In this document: positions 12,402 to 23,337 of the stretch, piece after piece | Layout: the number at the start of each line of letters is the position of its first letter | Numbering within the stretch: the stretch's first letter is position 1 | Origin: Monodelphis domestica | Taxonomy: Eukaryota; Chordata; Mammalia; Didelphimorphia; Didelphidae | DNA length: 64,000 bases | Assembly (NCBI RefSeq): GCF_027887165.1 | Contig: NC_077227.1 | Coordinates: 71,038,752-71,102,751 of the forward strand | Direction of reading: 5' to 3' | Program-made: the position numbers and the translations under genes | Notes under the pieces: model-generated | Database searches by the model: none | Told to the model about the DNA's origin: nothing | The model's input: the letters and a program-made list of their open reading frames with translations, nothing else

Positions 12402-12660
12402 TGTTGTTCTGGTTCAGTCATTTGTAATTGAATCTGACTCTCCATGACCCCATTTAAGGTATTCTTGGCAAAGATCCTAGAGTGGTTTGCCATCTCCTTC
12501 TCCAGTTCATTTTACAGATGAAGAAACTGAGGTCAACAGGATTAAGTGACTTGTTTTAGAGTAAGTAAGTGTTTGAGAATGGATTTGAACTCATGAAGAT
12601 GAGTCTTCCTTTCCCTGATTCCAAGACCAGGGCTCTATCCACTGTGTCACTTAGCCACCC
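12402..12660 (-). mobile_element. MAR1-type core-SINE
   Basis: TGTTGTTCTGGTTCAGTCATTTG, TTGGCAAAGATCCTAGAGTGG, GAAGAAACTGAGGTCAACAGG and a head ending TGTGTCACTTAGCCACCC. Full length and inverted. Confidence 0.88.
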
Positions 12661-13247
12661 TTCTGATACTCTATTAACACATCTGATGAAATTCCTGATG
12701 AAATAAAAAAAAAAGGACACCCTCCCTAGATTGTAAACTCCCTGGGGACAAGGATAGCATATTATAAAAACTAAGCATTTCCCTCAATGTAGTTCTGTAT
12801 GCAATAGGGTTAATTTATTTTTGTTAACTTGAACTGAACCAAATATAAGCCCTGGGCAAGAAATCAAGTTCTTTATTGCAGCTCAGTGCTTTATCAACCA
12901 CAGTGCACTTTTTCTTTGTTTTCCCTCTTACTGGAGGCCAAGCTAGTGATACCTACAAGAGCAGCATCTGCATTAATCAACCCGGAAATCAGATGGCACA
13001 TGCTCTGATTTTCCTGTGTAAACACTGAAACTTCCGCTGAAAATCAGGGTAAATAAGCACAGACTTGGCAAGGATTTTTGGATGAATTTAACCATTGATA
13101 TTCTGGCTGTGATAAAGGAGAATGTGACCAAGAAACCAATAAATTGCAGGAAACTGAAGGGGTCAGATCCCAGGAGCCACAGGATGCTAAAGTTGATGAT
13201 GATGATGCCAATGAGGAAGAGGAGGAGGAAACCCTCTTACATTTTAA

Positions 13248-13310
13248 AAAGTCCTTTAAATGTTTCAAAGTGATTTTTTAAAAGTCCTTTAAATGTTTCA
13301 AAGTGATTTT
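13248..13310. repeat. Tandem duplication, 33-bp period
   Basis: AAAGTCCTTTAAATGTTTCA plus AAGTGATTTT occurs at 13248-13277 and again, identical, at 13281-13310. It is not a recognised mobile element end. Confidence 0.9.
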
Positions 13311-13460
13311 ACATCTAACATCTTTCTAGCCACCTAGACTCACAATCTCTGGTCATTTAAAAAAATTAAATTTATTTTGTTTGTTTGTTACATTTCAATA
13401 CCCAGGCAACTCCTTCCCTCCCTCCCTCTCCTCTTCCCACTAGAGAAGACATAATCTTAT

Positions 13461-13535
13461 AAAAAGATATATATGTATATAATATATATGACAGTTTCAT
13501 ATATATATTATATATACATACATACAAACGTACAC
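13461..13535. repeat. AT-rich (TA)n-like tract
   Basis: Alternating TATA/CATA steps, including TATATATGACAGTTTCATAT, a small self-complementary element. Confidence 0.8.
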
Positions 13536-13664
13536 TACTTATATTGACACTAAGACAGAAGGTATGGGTTAAAAAAAAAGATTCAGATAAAAAACCACCT
13601 TCTCTAGAAAACCTCTTCTGGTCTACCCCTGCTACTGGTGACCCTTTCTGAGATTATCTCCCAT

Positions 13665-13790
13665 CTATTCTATTCTATTCTATTCTATTCTATTCTATTC
13701 TATTCTATTCTATTCTATTCTATTCTATTCTATTCTATTCTATTCTATTCTATTCTATTCTATTCTATTCTATTCTATTCTATTCTATTC
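13665..13790. repeat. (TATTC)n pentanucleotide microsatellite
   Basis: About 25 uninterrupted TATTC units. The repeat yields the periodic ORF with repeating FYSIL, which is not a gene. The length and purity suggest a polymorphic locus. Confidence 0.98.
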
Positions 13791-14445
13791 ATTTGTGCCT
13801 TTCTCTGCACCTTCAGTTTTTAGCCCAGTGGCTGGCACTTAAAAATGCTTGTTGACTTGACTTGTCTGTACTTATTTGGGGAGTATGGTGTATTCAGGGA
13901 GGACTGGCACCTTTGGTGTGAGGGCTTGCCAAGCCCATTTCAGGGCAATGCATTTCCCTTTTGTTTCCACTTTTTACCCAACCTTTTTTTTTTACCTGTG
14001 TCTCTAAGAAGTTGGAGCATGCACAATGGCTGTACCTCTTGGCAGGTGGACTAAACCAGGTTGAGGGTAACCAACAGACTTCGAACCCTTTGGTGGGCTG
14101 GAATGATGTCTAGCCCAAGTATGTGAAGACTTCCTCTCGTAGAATGGGTGGATGGAAACAATTTGTTTCAGTAGCCATGAAGGTGACTAAAGCAGGCTCT
14201 ATGGAGCACTCAGAACTTGGTCATACATAGAAAAGGCCAATGTCATCCTCTGCATCTGGGTCATCATCAGCTGTCCTGACTTTTGTCTCACCACTGGATT
14301 TCCAAGTATGAAGGAGAATGGAGGCTGGAAGACAATGAGGCTGATGACTTTGTGCAAGCCTGCCTCACTTAAATCCAATTCATGAGCAAGTCAGGACATG
14401 ACCCCATTGTGCCATTGGTCCTCTTTAAAGATGAAAATCAACACA
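13791..14445. other. Mostly unassigned intergenic sequence
   Basis: A short LINE-tail-like GGCTGGCACTTAAAAATGCTTGTTGACTTGA lies at 13829-13862. Nothing else recognised. Confidence 0.4.
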
Positions 14446-14474
14446 ATGTATTTATATATTGCTTCCTCATTTAG

Positions 14475-14577
14475 AAGGGGAGTTTCTTGATTACAGAGAT
14501 TGTGTTTTTGCCTTTATTGGGATTCCAGTGCTTAGCACATGGTAAATGCTTAATAAATACTTGTTGACTGACTGACA
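14475..14577 (+). mobile_element. Old LINE (L2/L3) 3' tail
   Basis: TTCTTGATTACAGAGATTGTG then GCTTAGCACATGGTAAATGCTTAATAAATACTTGTTGACTGACTGA is the characteristic end of ancient mammalian LINEs. Confidence 0.55.
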
Positions 14578-14589
14578 AGAGACAGTGCC

Positions 14590-14765
14590 ATGTTGAGGAT
14601 AAAATGCTTGACTTACAGGTAAGATCCCAAAGGCTTGACCTTTCTCAGATACTGCCTGGTGTCACCCTGGATAAACCACTGAATATTTTAGGGCTTGTTT
14701 TCTCATCTGTAAAATGAGGGACTTGGATTTAATAATCTTGAAAGTCTCTTTTAGCTCTATATGTA
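14590..14765 (+). mobile_element. MIR relic
   Basis: GTGTCACCCTGGATAAACCACT, TTTTCTCATCTGTAAAATGAGG, then a CTTGAAAGTCTCTTTTAGCTC tail. Confidence 0.6.
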
Positions 14766-15144
14766 AACTCCAGGGTTTGGCGGTGGGGCACATATTATTC
14801 CCAGTTTACACATGGGAAAATTGAGGTTTGGTGACTTGTCCTATGCTATATGTGGCCAATAAGTAATAGAGAGATATGACTTTTAGTCTGAATGTCTTTT
14901 TATTATACCATGTATAAGGTCTTGCTTTCAGGAAGAGTATAATCTTTTTGCAGAGCCTGTTATACCTGGACTCCTCACTTGGTTTTACTTTTTCCCTATT
15001 TCTTAAAAAATAAATTATGTACCAAGACAAACACAGGAACTATATGAACACAACTACAAAACATTTTTCACACAACTAAAACTGGATCTGAGAAATTGGA
15101 AAAACATTAACTTCTCATGGGTAGGACGAGCTAACATAATAAAA

Positions 15145-15375
15145 ATGACCATCCTACCCAAACTTATCTATTTATTTAGTGCCATACCCATCGAACTTCC
15201 AAAAAACTTTTTTACGGAATTAGAAAAAACCATAACAAAGTTCATTTGGAGGAACAAAACATCAAGGATATCCAGGGAAATAATGAAAAAAATGCAAAGG
15301 AAGGTGGCCTTGCAGTCCCAGATCTCAAACTATACTATAAAGCAGTGGTCATCAAAACAATTTGGTATTGGCTAA
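15145..15375 (+). pseudogene. L1 ORF2 fragment after the RT domain (dead)
   Basis: It encodes [20 protein letters not shown] and [12 protein letters not shown], the segment just C-terminal to the L1 reverse transcriptase core. It ends in a frameshift near 15300-15375, where the protein continues in another frame as SDLSKTVYDKSKDPSFWDK. Confidence 0.9.
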
Positions 15376-15912
15376 GAGACAGAAGGAGGATCAGAGGAAT
15401 AGACTTGGGGTAAGTGACCTCAGCAAGACAGTCTATGATAAGTCCAAAGATCCCAGCTTTTGGGATAAAAATCCATTCTTTGATAAAAACTTCTGGGAAA
15501 ACTGGAAGACAGTATGGGAGAGATTAGGTTTGGATCAACATCTCACACCCTACACCAAGATAAACTCAGAATGGGTGAATGACTTGGAACATAAAGAAGG
15601 AAACTATAAATAAACTATGTGAACACAGAATAGTATACATGTCAGATCTTTTGGAAGGGAAAGATTTTAAAACCAAGCAAGACATAGAAAGAGTCACAAA
15701 ATGTAAAATAAATAATTTTGACTACATCAAATTAAAACGTTTTTGTACAAACAAAACTAATGCATCCAAAATTAGAAGGGAAGCAACAAATTGGGAAACA
15801 ATCTTCATAACAAAAACCTCTGACAAAGGTCTAATCACTTAAATTTACAAAGAGCTAAATCAATTGTACAAAAAAATCAAGCCATTCTCCAATTGATAAA
15901 TGGGCAAGGGAC

Positions 15913-16383
15913 ATGAATAGGCAATTTTCAGTCAAGGAAATCAAAACTATTAATAAGCACACGAAAAAGTGTTCTAAATCTCTTATAATCAGAGAAATGC
16001 AAATCAAAACAACTCTGAGGTATCACCTCACACCTAGCAGATTGGATAACATGATAGCAAAGGAAAGTAATGAATGCTGGAGGGGATGTGGCAAAGTCGG
16101 GACATTAATGCATTGCTGGTGGAGTTGTGAACTGATCCAACCATTCTGGAGGACAATTTGGAACTATGCCCAAAGGGCGATAAAAGACTGTCTGCCCTTT
16201 GATCCAGCCATAGCACTGCTGGGTTTGTACCCCAAAGAGATAATGAGGAAAAATACATGTACAAAAATATTCATAGCTGCTCTCTTTGTGGTGGCAAAAA
16301 ATTGGAAAAGGAGGCGATGCCCTTCAGTTGGGGAATGGCTGAACAAATTGTGGTACATGTTGGTGTTGTGCTCAAAGGAATAA
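15913..16383 (+). pseudogene. L1 ORF2 C-terminal fragment (dead)
   Basis: A 156-codon open segment containing MNRQFSVKEIK, REMQIKTTLRYHLTPSR, CWRGCGKVGTLMHCWWSCEL (the Cys-rich C-terminal region) and KIFIAALFVVAKNWKRRRCP. This is the C-terminal part of L1 ORF2. It has no RT motif and no promoter of its own, and is an L1 relic rather than a host gene. Confidence 0.9.
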
Positions 16384-16859
16384 TAAAGTGGAGGAATTCC
16401 ATGGGAACTGGAAGGACCTCCAGGAAGTGATGCAGAGCAAAAGGAGCAGAACCAGGAGAACATTGTACACAGAGACTGATACACTATGGTACAATCGAAT
16501 ATAATGGACTTCTCCATTAGTAGCAATGCAACGTCCCTGAATAACCTGGAGGGATCTACGAGAAAGAACACTATCCACATTCAGAGGAAAAACTGTGGGA
16601 GTACAAACACCAAAGAAAAACAACTGCTTAATGACATGGGTTGAAGGGGATATGATTGAAGATGTAGACTCTAAATGAACATCCTGGTGCAAATATCAAC
16701 TATGGGTTCTGATCAAGGACATATGAAATACCCAGTGGAATTGTTCATCAGCTATGGGAGGGGAGGGAGGAATAGAAAATGATGTTTGTAACCAAGGAAT
16801 AATATTTGAAATTGACCAAATAAAAAAAATAATGTTTAAAAGGAAAAAAAATAAATTAT

Positions 16860-17820
16860 ATGATAGTTTCTCATATAATACTCTTTATGATTCTTCATTA
16901 CATACTGAAATGTTCATATTTGTGGATGATTTAGTTTGTAATAAGAATAGCTGAGTGCATTAGAAATCAGGATCATAGATTTAGGTCTGGAAGGGACATT
17001 AGGCATAATTTAGCCCTCTCCTGCCTTCCCCCAGCTTTCCTAATTAGATAGGGGCCTGGCCATGTATAAATCTCTTTCTTTCTTTGAACATCAGTTTTAT
17101 CATCCTAAAATAAAAGGCATCTGAATCTATGCTTCTATGATTTTATGTAGCTAGAAACAGGTAATCTTTATATGTTTTTGATCAGGGAAGGGACATGATG
17201 GAAATATTTTAAAGGAAGATCAATTTGGAAAGAGGTACACAAAATAGGTTTGGAGGGAGGAGAAGAAACTTGATGACTAGACCTAATTAAGTAATCAATC
17301 AGTCAAGCAAAATCACAAAATTAATCTCTGCTCTCAGGGAGTTTGCATAATAACGAGGGTAGAGAGCATGTTAATAAATAGGCTCTTGTTGGTTATCCAT
17401 CATTCATGTCTTGTGACCAGTCCATTTTCTTATCATATATATTTTTTGATGACATTCTTTTCTTGCTCTTCTCTGTACTTCCTTCTCTTGGAATATGAAT
17501 GATTATTATTATATTTATTGGGGTTCTGGCATAACTACCACCCAGCACAGAAGACCCATGTTGCAAGTTGAGGCTCCTTCTTGGCTCACACCCACCATGG
17601 TCTGGACCAGGATGTTGGTAATGAAAATAGGGACGAGAGAGCAGCTAATAATAATAACAACAATATCAATAGATAAAGGGAAAATGATTAGATTTGGTGA
17701 CTGACAATATGGAAGATGAAGGCAGGGGAAGTAGTGTGTATTTAGATTAAACTGGACATTCAAGTCTCTTCAAAATCCAATGTTCCCCCTCTCCTGTCCC
17801 CCCAACTTTGTTTTATCCTA
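16860..17820. other. Mostly unassigned intergenic sequence
   Basis: A MIR-like fragment at 16965-17130 (GGATCATAGATTTAGGTCTGG onward) is the only old repeat I recognise. Confidence 0.4.
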
Positions 17821-17825
17821 TGATT

Positions 17826-18030
17826 AAGGCTCTGGTATAATAGAAATAGCACTGGACCAGGAGTTAGGAAGCGTGGGTTTTTAGCCTACATCTGCCAATA
17901 TAAGAACTGTGGAACCTTGGGGGATATCGTTATCATGTCTGTGTGTTTGTTTCCTTGTCTTTAAAAAAAAACTCATTGAATTGGATCATCTTTATGGTGC
18001 CTTCTGATCTAACATTTTTTGGTTCTAGAA
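17826..18030 (+). mobile_element. MIR relic
   Basis: CTCTGGTATAATAGAAATAGCACTGG, CCAGGAGTTAGGAAGCGTGGG, a TTCCTTGTCTTTAAAAA core, then CCTTCTGATCTAACATTTT. Confidence 0.65.
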
Positions 18031-18214
18031 GTAAAGGGACTTTTTAAAAATAGCTACCATAAGAGCCTTTGAAGGTTAAGTTAATTTATTTTATTTTTTA
18101 ATTGGTATTTTTCTTTTATTTTAGTCAGGGTATAAATTGGTCTTTTGATTCTGCTCACTTCATTCTTTTTGGGGGGGTGAAATTTAAATGCTATTTTTTC
18201 TTTTTTTCTTAAAG

Positions 18215-18350
18215 AACTGGAAGGATCATCTATGTACAATGTTAATTTACAGATGAGGAAATTGAGACCCATAAAAAAATGCCATGCCCAAGGTCACCTA
18301 GCCAGTCAGAGGCAGAGCTGGGACTAGAGTCACCAGAGTCTCCTTCCCCT
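18215..18350 (-). mobile_element. MIR/THER relic
   Basis: TTTACAGATGAGGAAATTGAGACCC, CAAGGTCACCTAGCCAGTCAGAGGCAGAGCTGGGAC. Confidence 0.7.
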
Positions 18351-18710
18351 GTCCCTTCTCGCTCTTCAGACTCTTAATTGAACCATTCTATTCATTATAG
18401 CTGCTAAGTTTCTGAAAGAGAGGTGCTGTGGGTACTTTTTACAATAAGTTCACCAGCAAATAACAAGGCTTTGCAAATCTTCTACAGAATAATTTGGAGA
18501 ATTAATCTTGAGAAGATTTTTATCCATGTTGCCAAGAGACCACAGGGTGAATTAAATGAGTCATCTGAAAGAAAAGCTTTAGAGGACAGGAAAACTGGTT
18601 CTGTTTCTGCCTCTGATGCTGACTTCTAGTGTGAAAACAGGATTTGGAAATTGATTTGGTTTGCTTGTGCTTCTGGTTGGCTGTGCTAGCCCCCCAGCAA
18701 GGGGCATCAT

Positions 18711-18921
18711 GGAAGTAATAATGACATTTATGTGGCATTTAAAGCTTTTCAAGGTGCTCTGTGCAGTATCTCCTTAACATTTCACCAGGAGCTCATGAAA
18801 CAAGTACAATAAGGATGATCACTCCTATTTTATAGATGAAGAAAATGAGTCTCAGTCAAGTGACTTGCCCAGGGCCATTCAGGCTGGAAATGTCAAAGGT
18901 GGGATTTGAACCTAGATCTTT
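18711..18921 (-). mobile_element. MIR, interrupted by a SINE
   Basis: TAATAATGACATTTATGTGGCATTTAAAGC, then ATGAAGAAAATGAGTCTCAGTC and GTGACTTGCCCAGGGCCATTCAG, ending GATTTGAACCTAGATCTT where a SINE is inserted. Confidence 0.8.
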
Positions 18922-19040
18922 TTTTTTTAAACCCTTACCTTCCATCTTGGAGTCAATACTATCTATTGGCTCCAAGGCAGAAGAGTGGTAAGGGCTAGGC
19001 AATGGGGGTCAAGTGACTTGCCCAGGTTCACACAGCTGGG
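18922..19040 (-). mobile_element. 5'-truncated tRNA-headed SINE, 14-bp target duplication
   Basis: The tail half only (TTTAAACCCTTACCTTCCATC to CACACAGCTGGG). It is flanked by identical GAACCTAGATCTTT at 18908-18921 and 19041-19054. The insertion lies within an older MIR, so their relative ages are clear. Confidence 0.93.
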
Positions 19041-19211
19041 GAACCTAGATCTTTCTTAAGGAAAATTCATCACTTTCTCCAAAACACCTGAGACATAAGT
19101 CAAATGTTGGAGCTGAGTCACTGCAGATATATAGAATCACTGAACCCAGTCATCAAGGATGTCAAAGCCCATCTGGTGCAACCCCCTATTTGAATAAGAA
19201 TTCTATCTATG

Positions 19212-19397
19212 GCAGAAGTTCTTAACCTGAGGTCAATGAACTCATTTTTGAAACAAATTTTTGTGACTATTTGAATAAAAATGGCTTCCTTTGTAACCTA
19301 TGTATTTTACTTTATGTATTTAAAATATTATTTTGAGAAGGGTTCCATTGGATTCAACAGGCTGCCAAAGGGGGTCCATGACTAAAAAAAGCTCTAC
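19212..19397 (+). mobile_element. Possible hAT-type DNA element relic
   Basis: It starts CAGAAGTTCTTAACCTGAGG and ends near GGGGGTCCATGACTAAAAAA. Its interior (TGGCTTCCTTTGTAACC, GAGAAGGGTTCCATTGGATTC) resembles a widespread mammalian non-autonomous hAT whose ends read TTCTTAACCTGGGG and inverted. The right terminus is degraded. The family assignment is from memory. Confidence 0.5.
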
Positions 19398-19399
19398 TC

Positions 19400-20082
19400 T
19401 TAATATATTATCTTTTCAGCTTTTTAGCTTTTGTTTGAAGACCTTCACTTGGTGGGGGTAGGAGGAGACCACTGGCTTATAAGTCCCCCACCAACTTTTC
19501 TTTGGACATGGTTATTGTTATAGAATATTTCCTTACAACAAGCCTTAACTTGTTTCTCTATAACGTCCACCCATTCATCCCACTTTTGTCTTCTGGAGCC
19601 AAACAGAAAAAAATCTAATACCCCCTCTATCTGAAAGACTTAAAAATATTTCAAGATGGCTCTCAGCTCTCTGACATTATGGTTATGTCACCTTGGGCTT
19701 GTCACTTAACTGTATAATGCTCCAGGCACCTCTCTAAGATCATAAATTTCTGAGGATGCATACCTGTATTGGCAGACATAGTTTCCTCACCTGGGAGTTC
19801 CCTACACCAATGTAATGCCAAGTCCATTCTCTACCCCTATCACTAAAGGAAACATCAAGACAGGAAGAGGGAGAATTAAGAGAGAGCAGTGTCACAAAGA
19901 CTTAGAGAGAAGAGATTATGGAGGAGAAGAGGGTTATCAGCCACAACACATGCTTCAGAGAGTTCAAAAGGGATGAAAACTGAGAAGAGACATTTCAGTT
20001 TGACAACTAAAAGATCACTGGTGACTTTGCAGAGAGCAGTTTCCAGTCTAAGAAGATCAGAAGCCAGATTATAGAGGGGTTA
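19400..20082. other. No recognisable feature
   Basis: Low-repeat sequence. The ORF at 19889-20074 is basic and shows no domain. Confidence 0.4.
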
Positions 20083-21155
20083 TGTGAGATTTAAAATGGT
20101 TGAGGTCTTAAACTGTAGTGATTAAAATAGTGGAAGATATAAATTGTGATAGATATAAGAGAGGGTGAGTAAATTTGACTGCAGAAATATGTTTCACTAC
20201 AGTGTCTTGGTTTTAAAATCAAATATAAGGTGGTTGCCAGGGAAATATTCCCAATTATTCAAATACCCAAGTCAATTGGGTTTTATAGAGATTTTTAATT
20301 AACAATACAATGAGTAATCAAAGAAAGAGAGAGAGAGAGAGTAAGAAAGGAATAAGTATGAAGGACCTCAAGCCAATATGGCCTAGACCTGAGTCTTAAA
20401 AGAGAAATCAGTCGGTTTTTTAACACTCACCACAAGGTCTGACTAAACAAGGATACTAGTGACACCAGGCCAGCGTCCTTCCTCAAAGAGTCTTCCAGCC
20501 AGAGATTGTTTCAAAGGGCCTCTCTCAAGAGCCTCCAGAGCTCCTACCCCAGAGGGACAGAGCCCCTCAGAGGAGCTCCTCAAGGAGCTCTTCTTCAGAA
20601 TGAGAGTCAGAAATCGAGATCCCTTGCTCTTCTCTGAGCTCTTATTTTTAAGGGCAAAATTTCCTCTGTCACCTCCCCTAAGTCCTTACATCTACCAATC
20701 ACTGTAGATGTTTCTAAAGGACCGCCCATTTTGAATTCACAGCTGAGTAGTTTTAATCTCTTTAGTAAGTCAGAAAAAAATGCTGCTGTGTCGACAAATT
20801 TCATTAGAAAAAACCTCTGAATAAGTTATTACCCTTTTAGGTTTAAGTAGTTTACAAGTTGCCCCACCTTTATAGGTACTTAGTATCCCATTGTATCAAT
20901 TCTAAAACAGTCATGACTCAAAGAACTTCCTGTCCCTTCCATAAGCATGGATCAAAGTACTTTCATTGTTTAGCAAGCCGTTTTCTGTCCTAAAGCAGTC
21001 TTAAGTAGGGTGGAGCAGGGACACTCCCATAGCTAGGAGCCCCCACACTCAAGTAGAGTTCTCACCATCTGCTAGGGAATTTTTTTTTAAGTAGAAGATT
21101 CCCCAATGGGGGAAACCCTTAACATTCATAAGTCTGAGAAATTTTGAGGTTTACA
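20083..21155 (-). mobile_element. Solo LTR (copy A) of an endogenous retrovirus family
   Basis: On the minus strand it begins TGTAAACCTCAAAATTTCTC and ends in CA (TGTGAG.. on plus at 20083). It aligns end to end with copy B at 26469-27572 and more loosely with copy C at 51506-52463. The flanks GTTA/GCTA differ at one of four bases, consistent with an aged 4-bp target duplication. No internal gag, pol or env is adjacent, so it is a solo LTR. It carries a GA-rich run at 20324-20341. Confidence 0.85.
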
Positions 21156-21195
21156 GCTAGAAGAGAGGAGTTGAGAAGAAATGGAAGCACCAAGT

Positions 21196-21323
21196 ATAAA
21201 TGAATTTCATTTATTTATTTAGTTTTGAAATTTTTATTTAATTAGTCATCTTAATGACTAATTTAAATTACTAATTTAAATTACTAATTGAATAAAATTT
21301 TCAAAAAATAAATGAATTTCATT
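21196..21323. mobile_element. AT-rich fold-back element between 16-bp direct repeats
   Basis: ATAAATGAATTTCATT occurs at 21196-21211 and 21308-21323. Between them lies a ~96-bp AT-rich sequence with inverted arms (TTTTGAAATTTTTATTTAATTAG near the left, CTAATTGAATAAAATTTTCAAAA on the right) and a central AATTAGTCAT/ATGACTAATT. This fits a small MITE-like insertion, but could be a local palindromic duplication. Confidence 0.6.
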
Positions 21324-21495
21324 AAAAAAAACCCTTACCTTCTGTCTTGGTATCATTTCTAAGACAGAAAGGTCACAAGGCTAGGCAATTGAGGTTAAAT
21401 GACTTGCCCAGGGTCTCACATCTAAGAAGTATCTGAGACCATATTTGAATCCAGGTCCTCCTGACTTCAGACTTGGTGCTTTATCCATTGTCCCT
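21324..21495 (-). mobile_element. tRNA-headed SINE
   Basis: An inverted copy starting TTAAAAAAAACCCTTACCTTC. The flanks ATAAATGAATTTC (21308-21320) and ATAAATGATTTTC (21496-21508) form its target duplication, reusing the right repeat of the AT-rich element next door. Confidence 0.85.
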
Positions 21496-21821
21496 ATAAA
21501 TGATTTTCTCAAGAAGGTTAGCCATGAAGGAGAGGAGAGATGACTTTAGCAGATCACCTCTAAGTCTATTTTTTAGCGTAAATGTTCTGAGTTTCTTCAA
21601 CTGATGGTTTCATTGTGAATATTTTCAACTTATAAATGTCCTGCCTGACAGGGTTAAAGTCTGAAAAATCAAACCTCATTGGTCTACTTGCCTCAACTTA
21701 TTTTAGACTAGTTGGAAGTGGTTGCTTTTTGAGTAGGTTTTATGAATTGGGGTAGAACCACAGACCTACATCTCCATCATATCTAATTTTGATGCAGGAA
21801 TATACATCTTGTCTTAATACT

Positions 21822-22087
21822 GAGGGGCATAAGATGGCACAGTACATAGAGAGCTGGACCTCAGGTCAGGAAGACTCATCTTCCTGAGTAGAAATCCAGC
21901 CTCAGACACTTACTAGTTGGGTGATCTTGGGCAAGTCACTTAGCCCTGTTTACCTCAGTTTCTCATCTGAAAAATGAGCTGGAGAAGGAAATGGCAAACC
22001 ATGTCAGTTTTTTTTTTTTGCCAAGAAAACTCCAAATGGAGTCATGAAGAGTCAGATATGACTGAAACAATTGAACAACAACAATTA
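21822..22087 (+). mobile_element. MAR1-type core-SINE, full length
   Basis: GGGGCATAAGATGGCACAGTAC, GAAATCCAGCCTCAGACACTTA, AAAATGAGCTGGAGAAGGAAATGG, tail GACTGAAACAATTGAACAACAACA. Short ORFs over it (starting MSWRRKWQT) are SINE-derived. Confidence 0.92.
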
Positions 22088-22439
22088 AATGCTGATAATG
22101 TGATGTTTGGATTAGGGTTCATGGATATTGATTTGAGGAGACATCTTAGTTGGATCTTGTGTAGGGGAGAGTTTTTCTGCACCCCAAAAGGTACAGCTGG
22201 AAAGAAGACTTGCAAAACATTGCCAACTGAACCTAAAAAAAATGGAAACTTCCTTCTCTTTTCTTCCATATTTCACATCACTCAGAAATCTTGCTCTACC
22301 ATTTTTTCTTTTACTCCAGTCTCAGATGGAAAAGTGGTCCTTCTTTCTGACTTCAATATGTACAGTTGATACCATTTCATTCCATATTCTCTGGTATGTT
22401 GTCTTTGCCATCACACCCATTTTCTCTCTAATCTTGTAA

Positions 22440-23337
22440 TTCTCCTTTTCTACTGGTTTCTTCTTCTCTGACTACAAACAAACTCAGGTTTTCCTTCCCT
22501 CAAACCCATTGTTCTTTTGAACTTCCCTGTTATTGCTGAGGGTATCACCATCCTCACCATCACCCAGATGCTCAACCCCAGAGTCATCCTTAATTCCTGA
22601 TTCTCACTCACCCCATATTTGTTGTCAAATCTAGCCATTCCTATATTCAAAACATCTTTCATAGGCATTCCCTTCTTTCAATTCATCCAGGCACTTCCCT
22701 AGTTCAGGCTCTCATAAACTCTCACATGGACTATAACAATAACCTTTTAACTGATTTTCCTGCCTTAAGTTTCTTCCCAGTCCATCCTTCATTCATCTCT
22801 TAAAGTAATTTCCTTACATTATATATGTCAGGGACATTCTTTCTGACAAACACTTAACAACTGACTCGAGAAAAATGTATACATAATATATTTGTAAATC
22901 TAATTTGCAATATTGACACTTTCTTAAATAGAGACCCAAAATCAACAAAACAATAAATTGAACATTTATTGGCAGTGCTTTTTGGTTTCAGAAGTGTAAA
23001 TTATCATATTAAAAATTTAACAATTGACTCCAGGATGCAGCATACTCCTGGGTTTGATTATGTTACTCCTCCTACTTTAATAAACACCAGTGGCTTCCAG
23101 GTACTTCTCTTTGGTCTTTAAAGTCCTTCATGCTTGGACTCCTCTTTCCCTTTCCAGCTCTCTTACACTTTACTCCCTTCCAAGTTTGCTGTGATCCAGG
23201 TACAGTGGTCCATTGGTGTTCCTTACTCAGAACATTCTGTGGCTCTCATCTCCCTGCTTTTTCTTTACTTAGTCCCTTATATCTGGAATCCTCCTCTCTC
23301 TTATCTCTAACTCTTAGATGGCTTCCTTTAAGTTGTG
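22440..23337 (+). mobile_element. L2/CR1-type LINE ORF2 and 3' UTR relic, interrupted
   Basis: Translating the plus strand near 22700-22800 gives a decayed QALINSHMDYNNNLLTDFPA, the counterpart of the ALxxSRLDYCNSLLxGLPA segment of L2/CR1 ORF2. Farther on, a DYVTPP..TPVASR-like segment and the CTCTCTTACACTTTACTCCC region follow the usual 3' order. About 200 bp (22830-23030) between them does not fit and is probably an insertion. No functional frame remains. Confidence 0.65.
22830..23030. other. Unassigned insert inside an L2 relic
   Basis: AT-rich. It contains two similar 3' segments, CACTTAACAACTGACTCGAG and AATTTAACAATTGACTCCAG, about 165 bp apart as direct repeats. The family is unknown. 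Confidence 0.4.

Larger units (their letters stand above)
15005..16859 (+). mobile_element. 5'-truncated L1 with 14-bp target duplication
   Basis: About 1.83 kb of L1 3' sequence sits between identical copies of AAAAAATAAATTAT (15005-15018 and 16846-16859). It keeps the end of ORF2, a short 3' UTR with a G-rich purine run (16753-16772) and an A-rich tail. ORF2 is broken into at least four frame-shifted pieces (15145-15375, 15362-15613, 15579-15842, 15913-16383), so it cannot encode a working reverse transcriptase. The RT core and ORF1 were lost by 5' truncation. Confidence 0.95.

Noticed and set aside
13638-13823. ORF with repeating FYSIL
   Set aside because: Translation of the (TATTC)n microsatellite; 5-mer units keep an open frame by chance.
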